Counted from the first letter of the stretch, positions 6,493 to 14,297 are shown. The stretch: 15,288 nt of DNA from Rhodoferax sp. UBA4409 (GCA_002390825.1 DGQR01000045.1:1-15288); one strand, 5' to 3'. Notes: a model not told the origin generated them from the sequence alone. Program-made: numbers and translations.

Positions 6493-7838
6493 GCACGGTG
6501 CAGCGTATGACTCCGTCTGTGCCTCTTGTCTATTGGTTTCGCAGTGATTTGCGGCTGCGCGATAACCCTGCATGGGTCCAAGCCTGTGCCTTGAACCAGC
6601 CACTCTTAGCTGTCGTGTTCGAGCCGCACATGGCCTCGACTGAGCAGCGTTGGGGTTGCTTGCAACCCGGGGCCCACCGGCTTGCATGGTGGCACGCCAA
6701 TGTGCGGGCTTTGCAGCTGGAGCTTGCGCAGCACGGCGTAACGCTGTTGGTGTTGCGGGGCAAGGCTGTCGAGGTTTTACAAACTGTGGCCAACAAGGTC
6801 GGGGCAGTGGCCATCCACTGCGAAGAGATTGCTGCGCCCTATGAGCGCGCAGAGGTGCAAGCGTTACAAAACACTGGCGTTAAGGTGCGCACCCATTGGG
6901 GCAGTACCTTGTTCGAAGAGCAGCAACTCCCATTTGCTGTGGACGAGTTGCCTGCTGTTTTCAGCCAATTCCGCAATTTGGTGGAGCGTGCCCGCACGCC
7001 GGTGCCTGCGCCTTTGGCAGCCCCGCAGCATGTCCATGGTTTTTCCATAGCTTCGGAAACAGCGGCGTCATTTGGGCCGTGGGCTGCAATACCCCCTGCG
7101 GAGCAGCTCTGTATGGACGCCCGTTCTGCATTTATTTGGGGCGGGGATACTGGCTCAGCCTTACGAGCCGGGAATGCGGGTGCGCACGCCTATCTTGAGG
7201 CGTATTTTTCCTCAGATCGGGTGGCGCACTACAAGGCCACACGCAATGGCTTGATCGGGACGGCGTACTCGAGCAAGTGGTCTCCCTGGCTGGCTGTGGG
7301 TGCGGTTTCGGCTCGCGAGATTTTGGAGGCTTTGCGGACCTATGAGCAGCGCCAAGGCGCAAACGACGGCAGCTATTGGCTCTGGTTTGAATTGTTATGG
7401 CGTGAGTATTTCCGGTGGTTGCACAAGCAGTACGGCGATGCGCTGTACCGAGGTCGCGGCTTGTCGGAAATAGCCCGGCCGGTGGTCGCTACCAAACACC
7501 AGCCCGCTTTTGCGCATTGGACCCAAGGCCGCACCGGCTGCGAACTGGTTGATGCCGGAATGCGGGAGCTGGCAGAGAGCGGCTATAGCTCCAACCGGAT
7601 GCGTCAGATTCTGGCGAGCTATTGGATTTACGACCTTGGCGGAGACTGGCGTGCCGGCGCAGCGTGGTTCGAGGCGAATCTGCTGGACTATGACGTGTAC
7701 TCCAACCAAGGTAATTGGCTCTACATCGCTGGCTTGGGTACCGACCCGCGAGGCGGGCGCAGGTTCAATGTGGCCAAGCAGACCGCAGACCATGACGCTG
7801 ACGGGCAGTACCGGAATTTATGGAGTGCCTCGCCATGA
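6489..7838 (+). CDS. DASH-family cryptochrome (Cry-DASH)
   Basis: This 449-residue protein has the antenna domain (VYWFRSDLRLRDNPAW, about 14-29) and a FAD domain with SSKWSPWLAVGAVSAREI (about 261-278), FELLWREYFRWL (about 300-311) and TGCELVDAGMRELAESGYSSNRMRQ (about 349-373). The block DYDVYSNQGNWLYIAGLGTD, then PRGGRRFNVAKQ (400-431), is diagnostic of DASH, with the flavin Asn406 and proximal Trp410 intact. Known DASH proteins repair CPD lesions mainly in single-stranded DNA and bind methenyltetrahydrofolate and FAD. A GTG start at 6489 overlaps the DUF2256 stop (GTGA), matching the coupling at the other junctions; ATG 6507 (MTPSVP) is an alternative start that would still keep the whole domain. 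It is coupled downstream by ATGA to the FeS photolyase. Confidence 0.93.
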   Translation: MSTVQRMTPSVPLVYWFRSDLRLRDNPAWVQACALNQPLLAVVFEPHMASTEQRWGCLQPGAHRLAWWHANVRALQLELAQHGVTLLVLRGKAVEVLQTVANKVGAVAIHCEEIAAPYERAEVQALQNTGVKVRTHWGSTLFEEQQLPFAVDELPAVFSQFRNLVERARTPVPAPLAAPQHVHGFSIASETAASFGPWAAIPPAEQLCMDARSAFIWGGDTGSALRAGNAGAHAYLEAYFSSDRVAHYKATRNGLIGTAYSSKWSPWLAVGAVSAREILEALRTYEQRQGANDGSYWLWFELLWREYFRWLHKQYGDALYRGRGLSEIARPVVATKHQPAFAHWTQGRTGCELVDAGMRELAESGYSSNRMRQILASYWIYDLGGDWRAGAAWFEANLLDYDVYSNQGNWLYIAGLGTDPRGGRRFNVAKQTADHDADGQYRNLWSASP

Positions 7839-9397
7839 TGCAAAACACTGAAGTGACACATACCGTCCGGCTGATTTTGGGCGACCAGCTCAACCCCTTG
7901 CACAGTTGGTTTTCAGACGTCGACCCCCAAACGCTCTATCTGATGATGGAGATGCGCCAAGAGACCGACTATGTGCGCCACCATGCCCAAAAGGTGATCG
8001 CCATTTTTGCGGCTATGCGGGCGTTCGCGACTGCATTGCGGGAGCGCGGTCACCGGGTGCACTATCTCCAGATTAATGAGGCCGACAGTAAGTTGCCGAT
8101 GGCAGAGAGTCTCGATGCAGTGATGGCCCGCACAGGTGCGTCTGTGCTGGAGTACCAGGAGCCGGATGAGTGGCGATTAGATGCTCTGCTCAAGGAGCAC
8201 ATGGCGCAAGCCGAGGCGTCTGGCAGCTATTCCGGGCGCATGGTCGCCAGCGAGCATTTTTATACCGAGCGTCATCAGGCGCAGTCCATGTTCAAGCCAG
8301 GTAGCCGTTGGCTGATGGAGACTTTTTATCGGCAAATGCGCAAACGCCATGCGGTCTTGCTCGATGCCGAGCGGGAGCCCGAAGGCGGGCAGTGGAACTT
8401 TGACAGCGAAAACCGAAAGGCTTGGAAAGGCGTTCCACCTGAGCCTGAAGACTTCCGGCCACAGCACGATCACACCTTGCTTTGGGAGCAAATTCAACGA
8501 GCGGGGGTGCAAACTTTTGGCAACCCGTCGGCCCAGAGTTTCCGCTGGCCGCTAGACCGCGCAGAGGCGCTGGCGCAGTTAGAAACTTTTGCCACAGATG
8601 TGCTCCCGTACTTTGGCGATTTCCAGGATGCACTCAGCGGAAAAGCGCGGCGGCTTTTTCATTCATTGCTCTCATTCGCGTTGAATACCAAAATGTTGTC
8701 GCCACAAGAGGTCGTCGAGCGCGCGGCTCGCGCCTGGCAGGGTGGCGGGGTTCCCTTGCCTGCGGCAGAGGGTTTCATACGCCAGATCCTGGGCTGGCGT
8801 GAGTATGTCCGAGGGGTGTATTGGGCGGCGATGCCCGGCTATGAGGCGCACAATTTCTTTGATCATCACGCGGAATTGCCTGACTGGTTCTGGACAGGCA
8901 AGACCCATATGGCGTGTGTGTCTTCGGCGATTACCCAATCCCTGGACATGGCACACGCCCACCATATCCAGCGCTTGATGGTGATTGGTAACTTCGCGTT
9001 GCTGGCCGGTCTCAACCCCAATGCATTGCACCAGTGGTACCTGGGCATTTATATCGATGCCTTTGAATGGGTAGAACTACCCAACACGGTAGGCATGAGC
9101 CAGTTTGCGGATGGCGGCGGACTGGCCACCAAACCCTATGTGTCTAGTGCGGCGTATCTCGACCGCATGGGCGATCATTGCGCGGGCTGTCGCTACGAAA
9201 AAAAGCAAAAAACCACGGCTGACGCGTGTCCGTTCAATGCCCTGTACTGGGAGTTCTACGATCGGCACACCCGATTGCTGAGCCACAACCCACGCATCGG
9301 GATGGCCTATCGGCAGCTCGAAAAAATGCAACCCGAGGCGAAAGAGGCACTTTTCGAGAAAGCGCGTACATTGCGCGCCAACTTAAATGCGTTGTAG
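7835..9397 (+). CDS. Iron-sulfur (6-4) photolyase, FeS-BCP/PhrB-CryB type
   Basis: This 520-residue protein opens with VRLILGDQLN, typical of bacterial FeS cryptochrome-photolyases (FeS-BCP). Four Cys (361, 449, 452, 465) show the 88-3-13 spacing of the [4Fe-4S] ligands known in Agrobacterium PhrB (350, 438, 441, 454, from memory). With the same offset of 11, His377, Trp353, Trp401 and Tyr435 fall on PhrB His366 and its electron-transfer residues Trp342, Trp390 and Tyr424. The protein is therefore expected to repair (6-4) photoproducts using FAD, a lumazine antenna and an iron-sulfur cluster. ATG 7835 is chosen because GGAG (7822-7825) lies nine bases upstream and it forms an ATGA overlap with the DASH stop; ATG 7820 is upstream of any good ribosome site. 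Confidence 0.95.
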   Translation: MMQNTEVTHTVRLILGDQLNPLHSWFSDVDPQTLYLMMEMRQETDYVRHHAQKVIAIFAAMRAFATALRERGHRVHYLQINEADSKLPMAESLDAVMARTGASVLEYQEPDEWRLDALLKEHMAQAEASGSYSGRMVASEHFYTERHQAQSMFKPGSRWLMETFYRQMRKRHAVLLDAEREPEGGQWNFDSENRKAWKGVPPEPEDFRPQHDHTLLWEQIQRAGVQTFGNPSAQSFRWPLDRAEALAQLETFATDVLPYFGDFQDALSGKARRLFHSLLSFALNTKMLSPQEVVERAARAWQGGGVPLPAAEGFIRQILGWREYVRGVYWAAMPGYEAHNFFDHHAELPDWFWTGKTHMACVSSAITQSLDMAHAHHIQRLMVIGNFALLAGLNPNALHQWYLGIYIDAFEWVELPNTVGMSQFADGGGLATKPYVSSAAYLDRMGDHCAGCRYEKKQKTTADACPFNALYWEFYDRHTRLLSHNPRIGMAYRQLEKMQPEAKEALFEKARTLRANLNAL

Positions 9398-9411
9398 CCC
9401 TCAGGCCTGCA

Positions 9412-10098
9412 TCACAGCTTGTCCATCCGGCTATCCAGCGGCGTGACAAAGGAGTTAAGTTCCCAGCCGGAAGCGAGCCGGCTTTCCGGATGGCTTGCTA
9501 GGGGGCTGCTTGCGGTGTCAGTCAGGTCCGGCCCCTTGCTCATCCGGCGGCGGTGAACCGCGGCATGCAAATGCTCCCGCATATTCTGGAAGCGGGTGTC
9601 CAAGGGCTTGTCAGCCGCCAGCATGGCTGCGTGTTCGCCTAGAAAAGCTGTCCTTATTTGCGTCAGGTGCGGCAGATTGTCGGGGTCCACCACCCAGTAA
9701 CGCATATCACATTGCTCCAGCAGCGAGTGTTTCAGTGTTTGATTGCCCAGCGAAAGCCCGGATGCCCCGGGTACATCGACACACCCAATGACTGTTCCAT
9801 CCGGGCTACACACGGTAAACGTGCAGTACACACCGTTCAACAAACGGTACCAGTGCGCGGCTTCTGATTGCTCAGATGGAATCGTGAAGCGGGTCACCGG
9901 CAATTTGATCAGCACCTGTTGGTCAAACATGACTTTGGTGAGCCACAACCACACCTTGCGCTCTCTGCTGTTGACGAGGCGGCGCACTTGAAGCGGCCAC
10001 ACGGACGGGATCCTGCGACGTTGTTTGGCCCGGTAGTTTTGGAGCCCGTAAACGAAGCAAACCCCTAGTAAAAGCCCGCCAAGAAAATAAAGAAACAT
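9412..10098 (-). CDS. Membrane-anchored DUF2726-like protein
   Basis: This 228-residue protein has one N-terminal membrane segment (MFLYFLGGLLLGVCFVYGL, 1-19), then a basic stop-transfer stretch (RAKQRRR) and a soluble domain facing the cytoplasm. LVNSRERKVWLWLTKVMF (41-58), the beta pair CTFTVCSPDGTVIGCVDVPG (about 92-111) and NQTLKHSLLEQCDMRYWVV (about 119-137) follow the outline of DUF2726, a nuclease-like fold. The acidic residues expected in an active PD-(D/E)XK site are mostly absent. The C-terminal 50 residues are polar and probably disordered. ATG 10098 is preferred over a TTG at 10164, because it starts the membrane segment and has AGGG upstream. It converges on the (6-4) photolyase gene, with 14 bases between stops. 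The DUF2726 link is by eye. Confidence 0.7.
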   Translation of the reverse strand: MFLYFLGGLLLGVCFVYGLQNYRAKQRRRIPSVWPLQVRRLVNSRERKVWLWLTKVMFDQQVLIKLPVTRFTIPSEQSEAAHWYRLLNGVYCTFTVCSPDGTVIGCVDVPGASGLSLGNQTLKHSLLEQCDMRYWVVDPDNLPHLTQIRTAFLGEHAAMLAADKPLDTRFQNMREHLHAAVHRRRMSKGPDLTDTASSPLASHPESRLASGWELNSFVTPLDSRMDKL

Positions 10099-10182
10099 TG
10101 CTGCGCCCTGAATGTGTGGTCTCTGGATGGACCCTTTTTCACAAAGTTTATCGGGCTTTTGCAACGGGCGCTATGGCCCACA

Positions 10183-10208
10183 CAGACCAACGGAGGGTCT
10201 GGTCAGAC
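10183..10208 (-). other. Overlapping alternative stem-loops between two minus-strand genes
   Basis: CAGACC (10183-10188) can pair with GGTCTG (10196-10201), while GTCTG (10197-10201) can instead pair with CAGAC (10204-10208). The two pairings exclude each other. The element lies downstream of the HD-GYP gene, in the 137-bp gap before the DUF2726-like gene, and has no T-run. It may be a weak transcript end. Otherwise I see nothing convincing in 10099-10235. Confidence 0.3.
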
Positions 10209-10235
10209 TATTGACCCGCGCTTATTCGCCCGTTT

Positions 10236-11771
10236 TCAGGGCTGCTGGTAAAGCGCTTTGACGGCTTCCACCTGGTCTTGGAGCCGTTGCACCAATTCCG
10301 GATCGAAGTGTTTGCCTTGCTCGTGGAACACATAGTCCAAAGCCTGATGGAGATCCCAGGCCGGTTTGTAGGGGCTGGCAGATACGAGCGAGTCCAACAC
10401 ATCAGCCAGGGCTGCAATCCGGCCCACCAGGCTGATCTCGCTTCCTTTCAAGCCGGCCGGGTAGCCGTTTCCGTCCCAACGCTCGTGGTGTTCTTGGGCG
10501 ATTTGAGCCCCCATGGCATGCAAGCGTGAGCTTGATCGGGATAGCAAGGTGTGCCCCAGGGTCGGGTGTGTTCGCATGACCGCCCATTCCTCTGCCGAAA
10601 GCGGGCCGGGTTTGCTCAAAATCTGATCGGAGATGCCCGCTTTGCCTACGTCGTGCAAGGTGGACGCGACCCGGATCATCTCGATCTCCGCATCGCTACA
10701 ACCACTGGCGCGGGCGAGCAGGGCCGCCAGCTCCCCCACGCGCTCTATGTGGCGGGCGCTCTCATTGCCTCGTCGTTCGATGGCGCCACCCAAGGTGGCG
10801 ATCGTGTCCCGTTGGGTGCTTTGGGTTTCTTCCCGCAGCAGCAGGCTGTCGTAAGTGCTGGCTACATTGCGTGAAAAGAGTTCGAGCAGTTCGCGCGCCT
10901 GATTCGTAATCGGCTCCGGAAACTCCATGTAAATCAAGCTCTCGCTGCCCGCTTTAGTTCGAAAATAGCCCGCGTAATAGCGCTCGCCATGGCGGCTCAC
11001 CTTTTCGCCCAGCGACTGCAATATGGCTGTTTTTACGACTTCTGGCAGGTTTTCTACTTCATCTTCCAGCATTAGCTCAGAAAATGCATCTGTTGCTGCG
11101 AGTACCTTGAGTTTGCCATGCCCTGCGTTGGCGGTGTAGGCAGACAAGCGGCTGGCGCATAGGCCTTCGCCCTGCAGATCCAGAAGGTGGTTTAACTGCG
11201 AGAGAACGGCAGATGCGAAGCTGCGCAAATTGTGGGAGTCGCCCACCTCGCTGATGGCTTCTATCGACCGCACCAAGCCCCTTCGGGCGTTTTCCAGTCG
11301 CATCAGGTCCCGATAAGCCCTTAAGCCCGCGTAAAAGACAGTAATCAACTTGCGACGGGTCAGGTCGGTTTTTTCTTTGTAGTCGTTGATGTCGTAATCG
11401 CGGATGACCTGTTCTTCGGGGGCCTGGCCCGGTTGGCCGGTGCGCAGCACGATGCGCACATTCAGGTTACCCAAGTCCTCGCGAATGTATTTGGCGAGGT
11501 CTAAGCCTGCGTGCTCAGACTCCATCACCACATCCAGCAAGATCAGGGCGATGTCGTTGCGCTGGCCCAGCAAGGTGCGGGCTTCGGCGGCGCTGTAGCA
11601 ATGGGTGAACTCCAGCCGTCGTCCATCCATTTCGAAATCGGACATGACCAGCTTGGTGACCTCGTGAACCGCAGGTTCATCGTCCACCACCAGAACTTGC
11701 CAAGGCTTGGCTGTGTGGCCGTGCGTCTGCTCTGCCTCTTGTTCATCGCTGAAAACCAAATCATCTGTCAT
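10236..11771 (-). CDS. Response regulator with DUF3369 and HD-GYP domains
   Basis: This 511-residue protein has three parts. The receiver domain (about 24-150) has acidic pocket Asp30/Asp31, phospho-acceptor Asp80 in ILLDVVM, Thr111 and a DYKEK lysine. A DUF3369 sensor-like region (about 160-310) follows, then an HD-GYP domain (about 325-511) with HIERVGELAALLA (341-353), HDVGK (373-377), THPTLG, HHERWDGNGYP (428-438) and Asp457. HD-GYP proteins hydrolyse the second messenger c-di-GMP; phosphorylation by an unknown sensor kinase should control activity. The usual DALTSDRPYK segment is altered to DSLVSASPYK (460-469), losing the Arg thought to contact substrate phosphate. Start ATG 11771 has no strong ribosome site. 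No kinase gene lies nearby, so this is an orphan regulator in this window. Confidence 0.93.
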   Translation of the reverse strand: MTDDLVFSDEQEAEQTHGHTAKPWQVLVVDDEPAVHEVTKLVMSDFEMDGRRLEFTHCYSAAEARTLLGQRNDIALILLDVVMESEHAGLDLAKYIREDLGNLNVRIVLRTGQPGQAPEEQVIRDYDINDYKEKTDLTRRKLITVFYAGLRAYRDLMRLENARRGLVRSIEAISEVGDSHNLRSFASAVLSQLNHLLDLQGEGLCASRLSAYTANAGHGKLKVLAATDAFSELMLEDEVENLPEVVKTAILQSLGEKVSRHGERYYAGYFRTKAGSESLIYMEFPEPITNQARELLELFSRNVASTYDSLLLREETQSTQRDTIATLGGAIERRGNESARHIERVGELAALLARASGCSDAEIEMIRVASTLHDVGKAGISDQILSKPGPLSAEEWAVMRTHPTLGHTLLSRSSSRLHAMGAQIAQEHHERWDGNGYPAGLKGSEISLVGRIAALADVLDSLVSASPYKPAWDLHQALDYVFHEQGKHFDPELVQRLQDQVEAVKALYQQP

Positions 11772-11835
11772 GACACAGGTCCCGGTTGGAGTCGAATCAC
11801 AGCAGTCTACTGGAAGTGACTGCGATACTACGTCT
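11772..11835. promoter_or_regulatory. Short divergent promoter region, HD-GYP gene / rsuA
   Basis: Only 64 bases separate two divergent start codons. On the plus strand an extended -10-like TGCGATACT (11821-11829) would start transcription at or just before the rsuA ATG at 11836, and no Shine-Dalgarno precedes that ATG at usable spacing. No convincing -35 element is seen for either direction. Confidence 0.3.
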
Positions 11836-12585
11836 ATGCAGTTACAGGAAATACTCTATACCCAAGGGTTTGGCACCCGCCGTGTGTGTGCCGGTTTGGT
11901 CCAACAGGGCTTTGTGCAGGTTTATATGCCAGAACAAGGCTTGGCGCCCGTCACCATTACGCAAGCAGCTATGGAATTTGTAGCGGAAGGGTTGCGCTTC
12001 CGGGTGCAGGGCGTCGACTGGCCCTACGCTGAACGCGCCTATTTGATGCTCAACAAGCCGGCCGGTACCGAGTGCTCGCAAAAGCCCTCGACCTATCCCA
12101 GCATTTACACCTTGCTCCCCAGCCCGCTGCGCTTGCGGCCGCAAAAGGCAGCGGTGCAGGGCGTTCAGGCCGTGGGTCGACTGGATCAAGACACCACCGG
12201 CATGCTGTTATTGACCGACGATGGCAAATTCATTCACCGGATGAGTTCACCCAAGCACCATGTCCCCAAGGTGTACGAGGTCACGGTCAAGCATCCGCTC
12301 GATGAAAAGCAGGTTGGCAAGCTGTTGAGTGGTGTGGTGCTTGATGACGACCCCAAGCCCGTCCGGGCCGCCGCTTGCGAGGCGGTTAGTGAATTCCATC
12401 TGCGCATGACCCTCACCGAGGGCAAATACCACCAAGTGAAGCGCATGGTGGCCGCTGTCAGCAATCGGGTGGAGGGCTTGCATCGCTCCAGCATCGGTGG
12501 CGTGTCGCTGCCTGCGGACTTGCCCCCCGGCGGCTGGCGTTGGCTCACTGCCGACGAAATTGTGGCTGTGCAAACCAAGGTGTGA
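11836..12585 (+). CDS. rsuA: 16S rRNA pseudouridine(516) synthase RsuA
   Basis: This 249-residue protein has an N-terminal S4-like RNA-binding part (LQEILYTQGFGTRRVCAGLV, about 3-22) and a RluB/E/F/RsuA-type catalytic domain. The catalytic motif AVGRLDQDTTGMLLLTDDG (112-130) holds catalytic Asp117. HRMSSPKHHVPKVYEV (134-149) and LTEGKYHQVKRM (193-204) are the other family blocks. It converts one uridine to pseudouridine in small-subunit rRNA during ribosome assembly. The HHVPKVYEV arrangement resembles E. coli RsuA more than RluE or RluF, but assignment among subfamilies is by eye. ATG 11836 gives the family N-terminus; upstream in-frame sequence runs into the HD-GYP gene and is not family-like. 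It begins a tight run with the EI24 and CinA-like genes. Confidence 0.88.
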   Translation: MQLQEILYTQGFGTRRVCAGLVQQGFVQVYMPEQGLAPVTITQAAMEFVAEGLRFRVQGVDWPYAERAYLMLNKPAGTECSQKPSTYPSIYTLLPSPLRLRPQKAAVQGVQAVGRLDQDTTGMLLLTDDGKFIHRMSSPKHHVPKVYEVTVKHPLDEKQVGKLLSGVVLDDDPKPVRAAACEAVSEFHLRMTLTEGKYHQVKRMVAAVSNRVEGLHRSSIGGVSLPADLPPGGWRWLTADEIVAVQTKV

Positions 12586-12589
12586 TGCG

Positions 12590-13444
12590 ATGAACGCCGT
12601 CCTTGATGCATTCTGGCGTTCCGTGGCTTATTGCCTGCACCCTAAAGTCATCTTGTGGTCGTTTCTGCCACTGGTCTTGATGGTGGGGGTGACGGCCGGG
12701 CTGGGGTATTTTTACCTTGACAGCCTGCTCAGCCAAGTGAACCTGCTGTTGGAGTCGATGGACTGGCTGCAAATGCTGTGGTCGTGGCTCGAATCCATGG
12801 GCGCCGGAAAGCTCAAGACCGTGTTGGTTCCGCTGCTGGTGATTCTGGTGCTGACGCCGCTGGTTGTGGTCGCCTGTTTATTGGTGGTGGCCACCTTGAT
12901 GACCCCCATGTTGGTGCGCCTGGTTGCTCAGCGCCGCTTCCCCTTGCTCGACAAGCAAGGCTCCGGCTCTTTTCTGTTAAGCGCCGGATGGGCCCTGGGC
13001 TCGACAGTGGCTGCATTGTTCGCCTTGGTGGTGTCGCTGCCACTGTGGTTGATTCCGCCGCTTGTGCTGGTCATTCCACCCTTGATTTGGGGCTGGTTGA
13101 CTTACCGGGTCATGGCTTTTGATGCGTTGTCCGACTTTGCCTCCCGTGCTGAGCGGCAAGAACTATTCAAACGATATCGCTGGCCTTTGCTGGCGATGGG
13201 CGTATTCGCAGGCTATCTCGGTGCGGCCCCTAGTCTGGTCTGGTCATTCGGGTTTGTCGCGGTCGCTTTGGCCCCCATTTTGGTTCCGGTGTCGATTTGG
13301 CTCTACACCCTGTTGTTCGCCTTTTCGTCGCTGTGGTTCACCCATTTCGGTCTGAAGGCCTTGCAAGATTTGCGTGCAGAGCAAGCGGCTGCAACCAAGG
13401 TACCAGACACACCGCTGAATGTGGTTGACGTGGAGATCTTATGA
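12590..13444 (+). CDS. EI24-domain (CysZ-like) integral membrane protein
   Basis: This 284-residue protein begins MNAVLDAFWRSVAYCLHPKVILWSFLP (shown as MNAVLDAFWRSVAYC, then HPKVILWSFLP), the usual EI24/CysZ opening with an amphipathic helix before the first membrane span. Hydrophobic stretches lie at about 20-42, 78-108, 134-172 (helical hairpin) and 198-250. The motif YRVMAFDALSDFASRAER (172-189) is typical of EI24 proteins. CysZ imports sulfate, but distant members are not shown to do so, and no sulfur gene is nearby, so I assign no substrate. ATG 12590 is four bases after the rsuA stop and its own stop overlaps the next start (ATGA), indicating one operon. Confidence 0.85.
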   Translation: MNAVLDAFWRSVAYCLHPKVILWSFLPLVLMVGVTAGLGYFYLDSLLSQVNLLLESMDWLQMLWSWLESMGAGKLKTVLVPLLVILVLTPLVVVACLLVVATLMTPMLVRLVAQRRFPLLDKQGSGSFLLSAGWALGSTVAALFALVVSLPLWLIPPLVLVIPPLIWGWLTYRVMAFDALSDFASRAERQELFKRYRWPLLAMGVFAGYLGAAPSLVWSFGFVAVALAPILVPVSIWLYTLLFAFSSLWFTHFGLKALQDLRAEQAAATKVPDTPLNVVDVEIL

Positions 13445-14247
13445 AGTTTGGCGCGATCATCATTGGGGATGAAATTCTTTCCGGTAAGCGTGCTGACAAG
13501 CACTTGGCCAAAATCATTGAATTGCTGGGTACCCGTGGCATTCCATTGGCCTACGCGCATTACATTGGCGATGATCCGCAGCGTATTACTGCGACGCTGC
13601 GCGACGCATTTGCTTCGGGCGACACCGTCTTTTCCTTCGGTGGCATTGGCGCCACGCCCGACGATCACACCCGGCAATGCGCTGCATTGGCGTCCGGCAA
13701 AGCCTTGGTGCTCAGTGACGCGGCACGTGATTTGATCCAAGAGCGCATCTTGGACGTCGCCCGGGGGCAAGGCCTGCCCTATGAGCCCGAGCGCCCAGAC
13801 AATGTGCACCGCTTGCAGATGGGCATGTTCCCGGAGGGTTCCGCTTTGATACCCAATCCGTACAACAAAATTCCGGGTTTCAGTTATCCCGGTGTTGGAC
13901 AAGGGCGGGTCCACTTTGTGCCTGGCTTCCCCGTGATGGCCTGGCCGATGGTGGAGTGGGTGCTCGATAGCCAATGCGCTCAGTGGTTTCAGCAGGATGT
14001 GTGGCGCGAGCAATCTGTGATTGTCTTTGGTGCCATGGAGTCGATGCTGACCCCGCTGATGGAGCAGCTGGAGCGGAGTCATCCGGTCAAGGTCTTCAGC
14101 CTGCCGAGCGTGGACCATCCACAATACGGCCGGCACATCGAATTGGGTGTGAAAGGGGATCCCGCTGTGCTGGCAGCCGCATATGCAGACCTGATGGCGG
14201 GCCTCAAGGCGCTGGATATGTCGTTAGGCCCTGAATTGGTGCGATAA
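13441..14247 (+). CDS. CinA N-terminal domain / molybdopterin-binding-fold protein
   Basis: This 268-residue protein carries the MoaB/Mog-like fold found in the N-terminal half of CinA: FGAIIIGDEILSGKRADKH (3-21) and the nucleotide-binding motif FGGIGATPDDHTRQ (66-79), close to the consensus GGIGPTxDD. The C-terminal half of full CinA (nicotinamide-nucleotide amidase, total about 410 residues) is absent; the C-terminus here is a small alpha/beta extension. Related domains hydrolyse ADP-ribose or FAD-type dinucleotides, but activity of this stand-alone form is uncertain. The ATG overlaps the EI24 stop (ATGA) and has GGAG close upstream. Its role with RsuA and the EI24 protein is not evident. 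Likely annotated elsewhere as competence/damage-inducible protein A. Confidence 0.88.
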   Translation: MKFGAIIIGDEILSGKRADKHLAKIIELLGTRGIPLAYAHYIGDDPQRITATLRDAFASGDTVFSFGGIGATPDDHTRQCAALASGKALVLSDAARDLIQERILDVARGQGLPYEPERPDNVHRLQMGMFPEGSALIPNPYNKIPGFSYPGVGQGRVHFVPGFPVMAWPMVEWVLDSQCAQWFQQDVWREQSVIVFGAMESMLTPLMEQLERSHPVKVFSLPSVDHPQYGRHIELGVKGDPAVLAAAYADLMAGLKALDMSLGPELVR

Positions 14248-14250
14248 CAA

Positions 14251-14271
14251 ATTGCACCAATGTGGTGCAAT
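14251..14271. promoter_or_regulatory. NtrC-type enhancer site 1 upstream of glnA
   Basis: A perfect inverted repeat, ATTGCACCA-ATG-TGGTGCAAT, equals the NtrC consensus TGCACCA-N3-TGGTGCA with one or two extra matched bases per arm. It is centred about 175 bp upstream of the predicted sigma-54 start, a normal enhancer distance. In RNA it could also form a hairpin at the 3' end of the CinA-like message, but no T-run follows. Confidence 0.85.
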
Positions 14272-14280
14272 GATGGGCTG

Positions 14281-14297
14281 CGCACCTGTGTGGTGCA
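14281..14297. promoter_or_regulatory. NtrC-type enhancer site 2 upstream of glnA
   Basis: CGCACCT-GTG-TGGTGCA matches the core GCACC-N5-GGTGC of the NtrC consensus, with the left arm weaker than in site 1. It is centred 28 bp from site 1, close to three helical turns, which favours cooperative binding of two NtrC dimers, as at enteric glnA promoters. Confidence 0.72.

Noticed and set aside
10099..10164. TTG start extending the DUF2726-like protein by 22 residues
   Set aside because: The extension is polar and would precede a membrane segment that begins at the ATG at 10098.
13303..14136. Minus-strand open frame over the EI24/CinA junction
   Set aside because: It is antisense to two coupled, recognisable genes.
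14251..14271. Intrinsic terminator of the CinA-like gene
   Set aside because: The stem is perfect but has no T-run, and its sequence is the NtrC consensus.
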